64,000 nucleotides of DNA. Source: Alcanivorax sp. (GTDB lineage: Bacteria > Pseudomonadota > Gammaproteobacteria > Pseudomonadales > Alcanivoracaceae). This document shows positions 8,555 through 17,018 of the stretch, in pieces. The notes beneath the pieces were generated by a model. It had not been told where the DNA came from, did not search any database, and saw only the letters and a list, made by a program, of their open reading frames with translations. How positions within the stretch are numbered: position 1 is the stretch's first letter; each line of letters begins with the position of its first letter. Made by a program: the position numbers and the translations under genes. The stretch lies in assembly GCA_017794945.1 (NCBI GenBank), contig CP051239.1:2780692-2844691 (forward strand), read 5' to 3'.

Positions 8555-8884
8555 ATGGGCTACTGGTATTTAGTGGTGGCGATCCTCAGCGAGGTGGTCG
8601 CCACCTCCGCCTTGAACGCCTCCCAGGGGTTCACACGTCTTTGGCCGTCCCTGGTTACCGTGTTCGGGTACTGTTTGGCGTTTTATTTTCTGTCGTTGAC
8701 GTTACGCACCGTGCCCATGGGCATTGCCTACGCGGTGTGGGCCGGCGCCGGTATCGTGTTGATCGCGCTTTCCGGCGCTATCTTTTTCAAACAGTTACCC
8801 GACCTGCCGGCGGTGTTGGGTATGCTGTTTATCATTGTCGGCGTGGTGCTGGTCAGCGCCGTGTCGCGCACCGCCGGCCACTGA
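8555..8884 (+). CDS. Small multidrug resistance (SMR) efflux protein
   Basis: A four-helix inner-membrane, proton-coupled cation exporter of 109 residues. The essential membrane glutamate is E13 (LVVAILSEVVATS). Further EmrE/Qac-type motifs are QGFTRLWPS, GIAYAVWAGAGIVLI and DLPAVLGMLFIIVGVVL. It acts as a dual-topology dimer in the family. RBS AAGGAG precedes the ATG. It lies 23 nt after the ZrgA-like gene and 24 nt before the acetyl-CoA hydrolase-like gene. The single-gene arrangement and sequence fit the quaternary-ammonium/EmrE branch better than the guanidinium (Gdx/SugE) branch, but this is by eye. Confidence 0.93.
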   Translation: MGYWYLVVAILSEVVATSALNASQGFTRLWPSLVTVFGYCLAFYFLSLTLRTVPMGIAYAVWAGAGIVLIALSGAIFFKQLPDLPAVLGMLFIIVGVVLVSAVSRTAGH

Positions 8885-8908
8885 AAACGTATCTATAAGG
8901 AGAACGCC

Positions 8909-11074
8909 GTGCCCGAGCCAATGGACGATGCCCTGAAAGCGGCCGACAAGATCATCGAACTCACCGGCGGCGATATCCGGCTGGGCCTGCCGCTGGGGCT
9001 GGGCAAGCCAAACCGTCTGGTCAACGCGCTGTATCAGAGGGCCACGGAAAACCCGGATGTGCGGCTGGATATCTATACCGCCCTGTCCCTGGGCCGCCCG
9101 GGCGCCGGCAGTGATCTGGAAAAGCGTTTTCTGGAACCGTTCGCGGAGCGGGTGTTCGGCGACTATGAAGAGCTGGACTATCTCAAGGCGGCCAAGAAAG
9201 ACCAGTTACCCGACAATATCCGGGTGTTCGAGTTCTTTTTTCAGCCGGGCAGCATGCTGGGCAGCAGCAGCGCGCAACGCCACTACATCAGTGTTAACTA
9301 TACCCACGCCGCCCGGGACCTGAACGCCCGCGGCGTGAATGTGGTGGCGCAATTGCTGGCGCGCCGTCCCGGTGCCAATGGCGAGAAGGGCAACGATTAC
9401 AGTTTCTCCTGTAATCCGGAAGTGACGCTGGAACTGTTGCCCATGCTCAAGGCGCGCCGCGACGCCGGCGAAACCATCGTCACCGTGGGGCAGGTGCACC
9501 GGGATCTGCCGTTCATGGAAAACGACGCGCGGGTGGGGGAGTGGCTCACCGACATGGACATCCTGCTGGATGACCCTCAGGGCCACACCCGGTTGTTCAG
9601 CACCCCGAATATGCCGGTCAATCTGCAGGATCATTTCGTTGGCCTGCACGCCAGCTCGCTGGTGCGTGACGGCGGCACGCTGCAGATCGGCATCGGCGCT
9701 CTGGGCGACGCCCTGGTGCATCACACCCTGCGTCGCCAGCAGCACAACGATAACTACCGCGCCCTGTTGAACGCGCTCGACCTGCCCGATGAGCACCGGG
9801 CGCTGATCGAGCGCGAGGGCGGCACCGGCCGTTTCGACCAGGGCCTCTACGGTTGCAGCGAGATGATGACCCACGGCCTGCTGCGGTTGATCGACGAGGG
9901 CATCATCCGCCGTCCGGTGTACGATTGGTCGGCACTGCAGCGCTACGTTCTGGCGCACCCGCAGGCGCGGCCGGACTGGTCGCTGCTGGACGCGCTGCGT
10001 CAGGACGGTGGCGTATCGTCACCGATGACGCCGGAACAGCTCGACCGGCTGACGCGCTTCGGCGTGCTGCGCGCCGGGGTGGTGGTGGAAGCCAGCCATC
10101 TGCGGCTGCCCAACGACGACAGCGTGCCCAACGACCTGGACCACCCGGACACCCGGGAAGCGCTGGAAGGCTTGTTCGGTGACCGCCTGGAGGGCGGCAT
10201 CATCATGCACGGCGGCTTTTTCCTCGGCCCGGAAGCTTTCTACCAGCGGCTGCGGGAACTGGACGACGACACCCGGGCGGCGATCAATATGACCCGGGTA
10301 AACATCATCAACGATCTTTACGGCGGCGAGGCGCTGCGTCTTCTGCAGCGCCGCGACGCGCGCTTCGTGAATACCGCCTTCACCGCCACGCTGCTGGGCG
10401 CGGCGGTCTCCGATCAGCTTGAGGACGGCCGGGTGCTCAGCGGTGTGGGCGGTCAGTACAACTTCGTCAGCCAGGCCCATGAACTGCCCGGCGCGCGCTC
10501 CATTCTGATGACCCGGGCGTGGCGCGAGCGCGGCGGCGAGGCGGCGTCCAATGTGCTGTTCTCCTACGCGCATAACACCATCCCCCGCCATCTGCGCGAT
10601 ATGGTGATTACCGAGTACGGGGTGGCCGATCTGCGCGGCAAGACCGATGAGGAAGTAGTGATGGCCATGCTCAACGTGGCCGACAGCCGCTTCCAGGTGG
10701 AGCTGATGGAGCAGGCCCAGGAAGCCGGCAAACTGCGCCGGGATTACCGCATTCCGGAGCGCTTCCGGCACAACAATCCGGAATTTCTACGCCGGGTGGC
10801 GGAGACCGGCGGCGAGGGCTCCTTCGCCACCTTCCCGTTGGGCACTGACTTCGACGAGCGCGAACAGCGCCTGATGAAGGCGCTCACCTGGCTCAAGGAA
10901 AAAGTCAGCCAGAAGGACTTCCTGTCCCTGGGCCGTCGCGCGCTGCTCGGCGACCACGACGCGGAACGCTACCAGGCGGAGCTGGCGCGCATGGGGCTGG
11001 CGGACGCCGACGGCCTGCGCGAGCGTTTGTACCAACGCTTGCTGCTCACCGCGCTGGACGCCACCGAAGCCTGA
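8909..11074 (+). CDS. Acetyl-CoA hydrolase/CoA-transferase family protein
   Basis: A 721-residue protein, longer than the roughly 500-residue succinyl-CoA:acetate transferases because of insertions in the first half. The C-terminal domain is typical: VGGQYNFVSQAHELPGA and ITEYGVADLRGKTDEEVV. The likely catalytic glutamate lies in LYGCSEMMTHG. It uses a GTG start with AAGGAG 6 nt upstream. The large multidomain form is seen in hydrocarbon-using gammaproteobacteria. Whether it hydrolyses an acyl-CoA or transfers CoA, and its substrate, cannot be read from the sequence. Confidence 0.85.
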   Translation: MPEPMDDALKAADKIIELTGGDIRLGLPLGLGKPNRLVNALYQRATENPDVRLDIYTALSLGRPGAGSDLEKRFLEPFAERVFGDYEELDYLKAAKKDQLPDNIRVFEFFFQPGSMLGSSSAQRHYISVNYTHAARDLNARGVNVVAQLLARRPGANGEKGNDYSFSCNPEVTLELLPMLKARRDAGETIVTVGQVHRDLPFMENDARVGEWLTDMDILLDDPQGHTRLFSTPNMPVNLQDHFVGLHASSLVRDGGTLQIGIGALGDALVHHTLRRQQHNDNYRALLNALDLPDEHRALIEREGGTGRFDQGLYGCSEMMTHGLLRLIDEGIIRRPVYDWSALQRYVLAHPQARPDWSLLDALRQDGGVSSPMTPEQLDRLTRFGVLRAGVVVEASHLRLPNDDSVPNDLDHPDTREALEGLFGDRLEGGIIMHGGFFLGPEAFYQRLRELDDDTRAAINMTRVNIINDLYGGEALRLLQRRDARFVNTAFTATLLGAAVSDQLEDGRVLSGVGGQYNFVSQAHELPGARSILMTRAWRERGGEAASNVLFSYAHNTIPRHLRDMVITEYGVADLRGKTDEEVVMAMLNVADSRFQVELMEQAQEAGKLRRDYRIPERFRHNNPEFLRRVAETGGEGSFATFPLGTDFDEREQRLMKALTWLKEKVSQKDFLSLGRRALLGDHDAERYQAELARMGLADADGLRERLYQRLLLTALDATEA

Positions 11075-11083
11075 CGCCGCCGG

Positions 11084-11941
11084 TTATTCCGGCAGCGGTA
11101 TCCACTCGGTTTCCCCGGGCACCCCGGGGAACCGTTGGTGGCGCCAGTCGTCCCGGGCTTTCTCGATGCGTTCTTTATCGGACGACACGAAATTCCAATT
11201 GATATAACGCCGGCCGGGCAGGGCGGCGCCGCCGAACAGCATCAGCCGGGCCGGCTGCTCCAGCGCTTCCAGCAGCCAACTGCGCTGGCCATCCAGGGTC
11301 ATCACATGATGAAGCGGCAACGCTTCGTCGCCGGCCGTGGGGTTCCCGGAAACCACGTACACGGCGCGCTCTTGGTCGCTGGGCGGTAGTGGCAGGGAAC
11401 CGCCGGCATCCAGTTGAATATCCACGTACAGCGCCGGTGACGCGGTGGGCACCGGCGACCGCACGCCGAAGGCCGCGCCGATCAGCACCCGTGCGCGCAC
11501 GCCCCGGCTTTCATAAAGCGGCAGACTGTCCTGGGGATGATGGCTGAAGGCGGGCTCGCCGTTCTCCTTGTCTTCCGGCAACGCCAGCCAGGTCTGGATC
11601 CCTTCCACGTCGGTGCCGTCCCGGCGTACGTCTTCCGGCACCCGTTCGGAATGCACGATGCCGTGGCCGGCGGTCATCAGGTTGATGGCGCCGGGCTCGA
11701 TCCGCTGCACGGTGCCCAGGCTGTCGCGGTGGTCCATGGCGCCGCTGAACAAATAAGTCACGGTCGCCAGACCGATGTGCGGGTGCGGACGAACGTCGCC
11801 GTTGCGGCCACCGGGCTCGACCGCCGACGGCCCCATGTGATCGAAAAAGATAAAGGGACCGATGCGTTGCCGGCCGGCGGCCGGCAGCAGCCGGCGCACT
11901 GGAAAGCCGATGTCGCGGGCGTGGGGTTTAAGCAGTTCCAT
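11084..11941 (-). CDS. Pirin family protein (bicupin)
   Basis: A 285-residue bicupin of the pirin family. The N-terminal cupin carries the metal ligands H53 and H55 (RPHPHIGL) and H97 and E99 (GHGIVHSER), spaced as in YhhW quercetinase. The C-terminal pirin domain contains VSGNPTAGDEAL. Bacterial pirins are iron-binding regulators or quercetin 2,3-dioxygenase-like enzymes; which applies here is unknown. It converges on the acetyl-CoA hydrolase-like gene with a 9-nt gap and is probably monocistronic. Confidence 0.93.
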   Translation of the reverse strand: MELLKPHARDIGFPVRRLLPAAGRQRIGPFIFFDHMGPSAVEPGGRNGDVRPHPHIGLATVTYLFSGAMDHRDSLGTVQRIEPGAINLMTAGHGIVHSERVPEDVRRDGTDVEGIQTWLALPEDKENGEPAFSHHPQDSLPLYESRGVRARVLIGAAFGVRSPVPTASPALYVDIQLDAGGSLPLPPSDQERAVYVVSGNPTAGDEALPLHHVMTLDGQRSWLLEALEQPARLMLFGGAALPGRRYINWNFVSSDKERIEKARDDWRHQRFPGVPGETEWIPLPE

Positions 11942-12007
11942 AGTGAGGGCCTCGTTCGGCGCTGAGGCTTTCAGTATACGCTGGACATCAGGCTCCCGCG
12001 CCGGTTG

Positions 12008-12565
12008 TCACTCGTCCCGTTCGTCACGCCGCGGTTTGTCGTTACGCCGCATGTCGCCGCGACGTGGCCCGGCCAGCACCCGCCAGAACGGAATCCGCCG
12101 GGTCACCGAGACCATCTCGTCCACCGAATCGCCGATGCCGGACAGCCGGTCCACGGTATCGCGCAGCCCCACCAACTGATCCACATGCTCGGAGATCTTG
12201 AACACCACCATGTAGAACTCCAGCAACGCGCGCAGCAGCGTGGCCAGGAACAGAAACAGCAGCGGCCCGCCCACGAACAGGAAAAACAGACCGCGCCAGG
12301 TGGAGGCCATGAACGCTTCCGCGCACAGATACACCAGGCCCAGGCCGATGGCGGTGAGCGCCACGCCGTAGACCCCCGGAATCACCTGAATGATCATGTA
12401 TTTGTCGAAGCGAAAATTGAACAGCTCCCGCCAGTACTGCAGCGCCCAGAACAGGCCGCGCCGCAGGCGCTCATTGACCGCGTCGCCCTGGGGCGGCTCA
12501 GGCTGATGGGGTGCGCCGGCGTCGGCCGGCCCGGTGTCGTTGCTATCGCGATAATCGTCTACCAT
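12008..12565 (-). CDS. DUF4282 membrane protein
   Basis: A 185-residue protein. A polar, proline-rich N-terminus of about 35 residues is followed by a DUF4282-like core: FRFDKYMIIQVIPGVYGVALT, with two membrane helices around residues 58-82 and 90-112, and LLRALLEFYMVVFKISEHV. The basic C-terminal tail (RRGDMRRNDKPRRDERDE) is probably cytoplasmic. Its start overlaps the stop of the DUF2804 gene by 7 nt, so the pair is translationally coupled. Function is unknown. Confidence 0.8.
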   Translation of the reverse strand: MVDDYRDSNDTGPADAGAPHQPEPPQGDAVNERLRRGLFWALQYWRELFNFRFDKYMIIQVIPGVYGVALTAIGLGLVYLCAEAFMASTWRGLFFLFVGGPLLFLFLATLLRALLEFYMVVFKISEHVDQLVGLRDTVDRLSGIGDSVDEMVSVTRRIPFWRVLAGPRRGDMRRNDKPRRDERDE

Positions 12566-13599
12566 TTGGCGTACTGCTCCTCGACGAAGCCGTGCAGTCC
12601 GTGCACGGCCATAGGCGGCTCGCCGGCGACGCGTATCTCGCCGTCGAAGCGCCCGAAAATTTGTTGGAAATTACTGGCGAACAGACCCAGGTTCAGGCGC
12701 TCGCGGTGGCTGCCCAGCGGCGTGAACCGCAGCGCCACCTGACCGCACCGGCTGTCCACCCGCCAGGGCTGTGTCAGATCGTCGCGATCATACGCGAACG
12801 CGGTGCCGTCCACCTTGATCCGACGGCCGTCCACCCACACGCAGTTCTCATTGACACTGGTCTCGTTCACCCCGCAGGACAGGTTCAGCCCCAGCCGGTG
12901 CCCCTTCACCCGACCCGACAAACAGGCCCAGTTCCAGAACGTTTCCCGGCGCATATAACCGGCGGAAAAATCATGGTGCCCGCCGGCGCCGGTCAGCGTA
13001 CCCAGATCCAGCGTGTCGCCGTCGCGACGCAATTCCCCGGACACATCCACGCCCGCCACCTTGTTGGCGTAGGTCCAGCCGTTGATGCCGGTGCGCGTGC
13101 ACAGCGACATCGGTTGATAGCCCGCCGGCTCATGCAGAGCCGCCTGCAGATTCAAGCCCGGCATCGACACCGTCAGCGACTTGCGACGCGTGCCGTCCGG
13201 TGCCTGGTGGTAGCCCATGACAATGTCCACCTTGCCCTGCCGGAACCGGCTTTCGCCGTCCAACGGCGACTCGCTCAAGGTCAGCGCCCGCCCCAGCGGC
13301 GAGCGCCAGGTGTGCTCGCGCAGTTCACCGGTGCGGGTGTCGAACACATAGAAAAACGCCATGCCCAGATACGCCGTATCCGCGAACGCGCAGCCGATCA
13401 GCAGCTCGTCGCTGACCACGCCGAAATACTGGAACTGCTTGTAATGAAAGTGCCGCGCCCGCCGGGACGCCCGCTTGCCGAGCGGCGTGCGGTAGGCGTA
13501 GTCGCGACCGTTGATCTTAGCCACGGTATCGGGGAATAGACCAAGGTGGACCTGGCCATCCGCTGCGATCAATTGGGAAGGTTGGGGATCCTGGCTCAT
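12559..13599 (-). CDS. DUF2804 domain-containing protein
   Basis: A 346-residue protein that appears to be DUF2804 throughout. It has no signal peptide or membrane helix and is rich in beta-strand-like segments (for example GRVKGHRLGLNLSCGVNETS, FWNWACLSG and WRVDSRCGQVALRFTPLG). Family function is unknown; distant similarity to lipocalin-like hydroxysteroid proteins has been suggested for related folds. It is first gene of a two-gene operon with the DUF4282 membrane protein. Confidence 0.85.
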   Translation of the reverse strand: MSQDPQPSQLIAADGQVHLGLFPDTVAKINGRDYAYRTPLGKRASRRARHFHYKQFQYFGVVSDELLIGCAFADTAYLGMAFFYVFDTRTGELREHTWRSPLGRALTLSESPLDGESRFRQGKVDIVMGYHQAPDGTRRKSLTVSMPGLNLQAALHEPAGYQPMSLCTRTGINGWTYANKVAGVDVSGELRRDGDTLDLGTLTGAGGHHDFSAGYMRRETFWNWACLSGRVKGHRLGLNLSCGVNETSVNENCVWVDGRRIKVDGTAFAYDRDDLTQPWRVDSRCGQVALRFTPLGSHRERLNLGLFASNFQQIFGRFDGEIRVAGEPPMAVHGLHGFVEEQYAKW

Positions 13600-13884
13600 C
13601 GGGGCTCAAGTCAGTGGCAAGTAAAAGAGGAGAGCGCAAAGGGTGAAGCTAGTCGGGGCGACTTAACAGCGCAAGTAAAGAACGCGAACTGTCAGACAAT
13701 AGCGGGGAAAACGGTCGGATCAATAGCTTAGCGAGAGTAGAGATGGCCAGCACACCGGTGGCGATTCAGTCGGTGGCGGAGCTGTTTCTTACTATAGCTT
13801 CCATGTTGCCCCACCTCCCGATAACTAGCCGGTCCGCAACTGGGAATCGCACAGGGGGAGGATAGTAATCCGCTAACCATCACA
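13600..13884. other. Gene-poor boundary of the Rhs island
   Basis: No intact gene is seen. The reading frame of the following 152-residue ORF stays open back to 13825 without a credible start. A strong Shine-Dalgarno-like GGGGGAGGA (13853-13861) is followed by no in-frame start codon at the right distance. The stretch therefore looks like debris of a larger gene rather than a promoter region alone. Confidence 0.4.
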
Positions 13885-14343
13885 ATGCCCGAAACGACGG
13901 GCAGCCAGGATGCGACTTTACAGGTCGAGGCCTATCTCCCCGATGAAGGCATGGCGGTTACCGCCCAGAAGACGTTCTCGATTGTGGATGATGAAAGCTC
14001 AGGCGGTCAGGCCCCCGAGATCACGTGGACCGTGGAGCCGTATTCAGCCTATGGCTACGATTTGAACCGGGTAACCCTCGATGCCGGCGATGCCACGGTA
14101 CACATGAAGATCTACGGATCCTGGACCATGCTGAGCGACGGTAATCAGCCGACTCAGGTGCCGTCGGGGAGCGAGCCGGAGCCGAACTACCAATACGAGT
14201 ACGTGGCGCCATTCAGCATCTTGCGCGAACCGAACAAAGAAATGGACATCACCATACGAGCGCAGTCGCCCACGTCCGGTCTGATCAGTTATGACCGGGT
14301 TATCGTGGACCAGGACGGTGGTACCGCGGCGCCGGTGAACTAA
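13885..14343 (+). CDS. Hypothetical protein, probable 3' remnant of a larger surface protein
   Basis: A 152-residue frame with no signal peptide and no recognised family. Segments such as ATLQVEAYLPDEGMAVTAQKTFSI and WTVEPYSAYGYDLNRVTLDAG suggest Ig-like beta-strands of a secreted or cell-surface protein. The ATG lacks a spaced ribosome-binding site, and the frame continues upstream in sense (NPLTIT before the ATG), so I suspect an N-terminally truncated gene. It ends 20 nt before the Rhs-tip gene and probably shared a transcript, or even a parent protein, with it. Confidence 0.45.
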   Translation: MPETTGSQDATLQVEAYLPDEGMAVTAQKTFSIVDDESSGGQAPEITWTVEPYSAYGYDLNRVTLDAGDATVHMKIYGSWTMLSDGNQPTQVPSGSEPEPNYQYEYVAPFSILREPNKEMDITIRAQSPTSGLISYDRVIVDQDGGTAAPVN

Positions 14344-14363
14344 CCAGGGAAGGGGGAACAATC

Positions 14364-15254
14364 ATGTTGAAACGCACCATCTTACTCATCTTGCTGCTGA
14401 CCCTGGCGGGCGTCGCCGGGGCCGTCAAGGAAGTGAAGACCATCATCCACACCGACCATCTGGGCAGCCCGATCATGGGCCGCTCGATGGATGGAGAGAC
14501 CCTGTGGGAGCGCCACTACGAGCCCTACGGCTCACAGGAACAGGCCCCGGATGACCCCGCATCACCGGGCTACACCGGCCACCTGGAGGAGCGCGACAGC
14601 GGCCTGGTCTACGCCGGCGCCCGCTGGTACGACCCCAGAATAGGGCGGTTTATGAGCCCTGATCCGGTGGGCTTTTCCGGCAGCAACCCGGTGAGCTTTA
14701 ACCGATATGCATACGCTAACAATAATCCATTTAGCTTTTTTGACCCAGATGGCCGAGAAAGTCGAGAGGCGCTTTATCGTCAGCTTGGAATGAAGGATCC
14801 TTCTAAGCCCATGGCGGATGGTGCGCAGTCTATCGCAGATGGCGCTTCACAGGTTGGCCATGCTGTAGAGCCTGGGTTGCTCGATATTATCCCCGCTGCG
14901 GCGTTATTGAAATTACGTAAGGTTCTTCCATTTTTAAGAGCTGGCAAGGCGTTGCCTCCGCCTGAAGGCTTAGCAAAGGCAATTAATCCTGGGCGCCAGG
15001 GAAAACATGTGGTTGGACACAACAACTTCGTTCCGGGGCGCTCGCCATTGGCCCAGGGGGTTAACGCCCAGGAGCTACTTGATGGGGTGGATGGAGGGAC
15101 TTATCCAATCGTACGGATGACTCCGAGGGGGCAGCCAGTCGTGGATTTTGGTAAAACGATAGGTCAGTATCAAGGGGGGGCTACTAGGTACGGAATAGTG
15201 CACTCAAGCAAGAATGGAGCCCACATCGTTCCTGCAAATCCCAAGCAATATTGA
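14364..15254 (+). CDS. Short Rhs-core protein with Ntox50-like C-terminal toxin
   Basis: A 296-residue protein. A signal peptide (MLKRTILLILLLTLAGVAGA) leads directly into only the last Rhs repeats (HTDHLGSPIMGRSMDG, GYTGHLEERDSGLVYAGARW, FMSPDPVGFSGSNPVSF) and the junction NNNPFSFFDPDGRE near residue 128. Base composition turns AT-rich after the junction, as at exchangeable Rhs toxin tips. The C-terminus (RQGKHVVGHNNFVPGRSPLA, VDFGKTIGQYQGG, GIVHSSKNGAHIVPANP) resembles polymorphic toxin type 50, an RNase-like family; I recognise this by memory. RBS AAGGGGGA precedes the ATG. Most of a normal Rhs shell is missing. Confidence 0.8.
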   Translation: MLKRTILLILLLTLAGVAGAVKEVKTIIHTDHLGSPIMGRSMDGETLWERHYEPYGSQEQAPDDPASPGYTGHLEERDSGLVYAGARWYDPRIGRFMSPDPVGFSGSNPVSFNRYAYANNNPFSFFDPDGRESREALYRQLGMKDPSKPMADGAQSIADGASQVGHAVEPGLLDIIPAAALLKLRKVLPFLRAGKALPPPEGLAKAINPGRQGKHVVGHNNFVPGRSPLAQGVNAQELLDGVDGGTYPIVRMTPRGQPVVDFGKTIGQYQGGATRYGIVHSSKNGAHIVPANPKQY

Positions 15255-15267
15255 GGTTATTAAGGTG

Positions 15268-15564
15268 ATGCCGAACTGGTTGATATTGTGTGTGTGGCAG
15301 TCGTTGCTTGGTGAGATCGACCCTGGTATTAGAGCAATAGCTCTTCGTTATGACCATGGCGCGAATTTCGTCATAAGATATTATTTTGATCATGAGCCGA
15401 CTGAGGATGATCTGGAGCGAATAGAGCAGGTTTTGTCCAATATAATGTCCCATACGTCATCAAATGAAAATTTTAGAAGTGTTAATAAAGAGGCTCTTTT
15501 TTCGCGAGAAAGACTCGCTGATTTGGATGTGCTTGATGGCCTGATTTATGCCAGAAGAGAATAA
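15268..15564 (+). CDS. Probable immunity protein for the Rhs-tip toxin
   Basis: A 98-residue small acidic protein starting 13 nt after the toxin stop codon, with AAGGTG directly before the ATG at 15268. A longer frame opens at 15214 inside the toxin gene but lacks an RBS. The sequence (IRAIALRYDHGANFVIRYYF, HEPTEDDLERIEQVLSNIM) shows strand-strand-helix patterns common in immunity proteins but no family I can name. Function is inferred from its position, size and the shared AT-rich composition. Confidence 0.65.
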   Translation: MPNWLILCVWQSLLGEIDPGIRAIALRYDHGANFVIRYYFDHEPTEDDLERIEQVLSNIMSHTSSNENFRSVNKEALFSRERLADLDVLDGLIYARRE

Positions 15565-15683
15565 AAGTTTGGTCCAGAAACCACTAAGTCCAATTTCTCA
15601 ATCCTTCATGAAAATAACCCGGTGTATGGATTGTCGGAAGATAGAAAAGAGTGGCGTGATAATTGCTCATCATAATAGAAGAA

Positions 15684-15734
15684 CCTCCGGCTTCGCTTAA
15701 GCTGCGCGCATGTTAAGTATAGACGCGCCGGAGG
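15684..15734 (+). repeat. Inverted repeat masking a Shine-Dalgarno site
   Basis: CCTCCGGC (15684-15691) pairs with GCCGGAGG (15727-15734) across 35 nt. The right arm contains the GGAGG that would initiate the downstream GTG-start gene at 15745, so pairing would hide that site. The 180 nt between 15565 and 15744 holds no other gene. Confidence 0.5.
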
Positions 15735-15744
15735 CATTCCCGTT

Positions 15745-16206
15745 GTGGTAACCGCAGTTTTACTTAACTTTAGGGATGCGCTGCTTGGGCTTCTTCCAAC
15801 GGTGGAGAGGGCGGGTATCCCTTGGATGCGCGCGGATGCCTATGATGAGTGGGATGCGATAACGAGCGTACTCTTCAAGAACTTGGTCGAGGAAGTACTG
15901 CGTTGGCACCTGCCTGAAGACAATCAGGCTGATTTCGATCTCCCTGAATATGACCTTCTTCTGTCCACCTATGCGGGGCTGGCCACGCTGGAAGTGGTTC
16001 ATCCTTCTCTTCAACGGGGTAGGTGGGTGTTTCATGCTTTCGGTACCGACAACGAGCCCTTCGACCTGGTAGAGGTGCGTTCTCTTTCGGCGGATGGTTG
16101 GCCAACTTCTGATGAGTTGAAAACATGCCCTATCGACGGGGCGATATTCCTTCTCAGAATGCAGTCAGGGCAAGTGTTCTCAGAGGAGCTCAATTATAGT
16201 TATTAA
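15745..16206 (+). CDS. Hypothetical protein, possible orphan immunity protein
   Basis: A 153-residue acidic cytoplasmic-type protein with a GTG start and GGAGG 10 nt upstream. There is no signal peptide and no recognised domain (segments include WHLPEDNQADFDLPEYDLLL and LATLEVVHPSLQRGRWVF). Its AT-richer composition, size and place directly after a toxin/immunity pair suggest an orphan immunity gene left from an earlier toxin tip. A simple hypothetical protein is equally possible. It converges on the DUF1853 gene. Confidence 0.5.
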   Translation: MVTAVLLNFRDALLGLLPTVERAGIPWMRADAYDEWDAITSVLFKNLVEEVLRWHLPEDNQADFDLPEYDLLLSTYAGLATLEVVHPSLQRGRWVFHAFGTDNEPFDLVEVRSLSADGWPTSDELKTCPIDGAIFLLRMQSGQVFSEELNYSY

Positions 16207-16220
16207 TGTCGCTCCAATAC

Positions 16221-17018
16221 CTATGTTGTTTCCGTTGTCTCACTGAGAACAAATACCGGCTTGCCGGTCGCGTCCAGAACCATTGACGCTTTTCTATTAG
16301 CGGGACGGTCCGTTGGCGCGGCCCCAGCGCGGTAGCCGGTGGGGTAATGCCAAAGTCCGTGCGGTATCACTGCCGCCTGATCGGGCGCCGGGCCGTATCG
16401 CCACGTTCCCCGTTCATGTTCCTCCGTGACTTCCGCGGGCGGTGTGGCGGATTCGTCGGCGGGGTAGAAAAGCCGTCCGCGCATCAGTAACAGCCGCCGA
16501 TCCACGTGCAGGCCTTGTTCGGCCAGCAGGGCCGCCACCGCCGGCTCGGTGCTGCGCGGCAGTTGTCGATGGTACAGGTGATCGATTTTCCGGGTGAGCT
16601 GGTCTTTGGGGTTGTTCGGCCCCGGCCAGGCGCATTCTTCCGGTTCGCCGGGCAGGCCCAGGTAGAATTTCAGCGCCAGCTCCCAGTGCATCAGCTCGTG
16701 GGTGTCCCGGTCCTCGATGAGCATGTCCAGTTCGCCGAGGGTGTTGCCGTTGAGGCGCAGGGGGACGTTGCGGGCCAGCAGGCGATAGCGTTGGCTGTGT
16801 TGGAGGACGGCGGCGACCAGGTTCTCGAAGTGCTGGCCGAGCCGGCGCGGGCGGGGTTGTTCGGCGAGGGTGCCGGCGGCCCGGCGCAGTACGCCGGGTT
16901 CGCCGGCGCACTGCCGGAGGATGGCGTCGGCGCTGTCACAGCCGGGTGGCGGTGTGATGAGCGGCGGCGCCTGAGTCAGCCATTCGAGCTCCCCGGCGAG
17001 GGTCGCCGGGTCGGTCAC
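16221..17018 (-). CDS. DUF1853 family protein
   Basis: A 265-residue protein with DUF1853 hallmarks: RLGQHFENLVAAVLQH, LGELDMLIEDRDTHELMHWE and LALKFYLGLPGE, followed by a basic segment. The E-LDMLI...HWELALK arrangement resembles PD-(D/E)XK-type nuclease cores, which is inference. A frame reaches 17075, but I chose the GTG at 17018, whose GTGA overlaps the stop of the PadR gene; this gives coupled translation and removes an overlong overlap. Function is unknown. Confidence 0.8.
   Translation of the reverse strand: MTDPATLAGELEWLTQAPPLITPPPGCDSADAILRQCAGEPGVLRRAAGTLAEQPRPRRLGQHFENLVAAVLQHSQRYRLLARNVPLRLNGNTLGELDMLIEDRDTHELMHWELALKFYLGLPGEPEECAWPGPNNPKDQLTRKIDHLYHRQLPRSTEPAVAALLAEQGLHVDRRLLLMRGRLFYPADESATPPAEVTEEHERGTWRYGPAPDQAAVIPHGLWHYPTGYRAGAAPTDRPANRKASMVLDATGKPVFVLSETTETT

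Noticed and set aside
13600..16206. Prophage or insertion sequence as the source of the AT-rich island
   Set aside because: No integrase, transposase, terminal inverted repeats or target duplication were seen; the content fits an Rhs toxin/immunity exchange.
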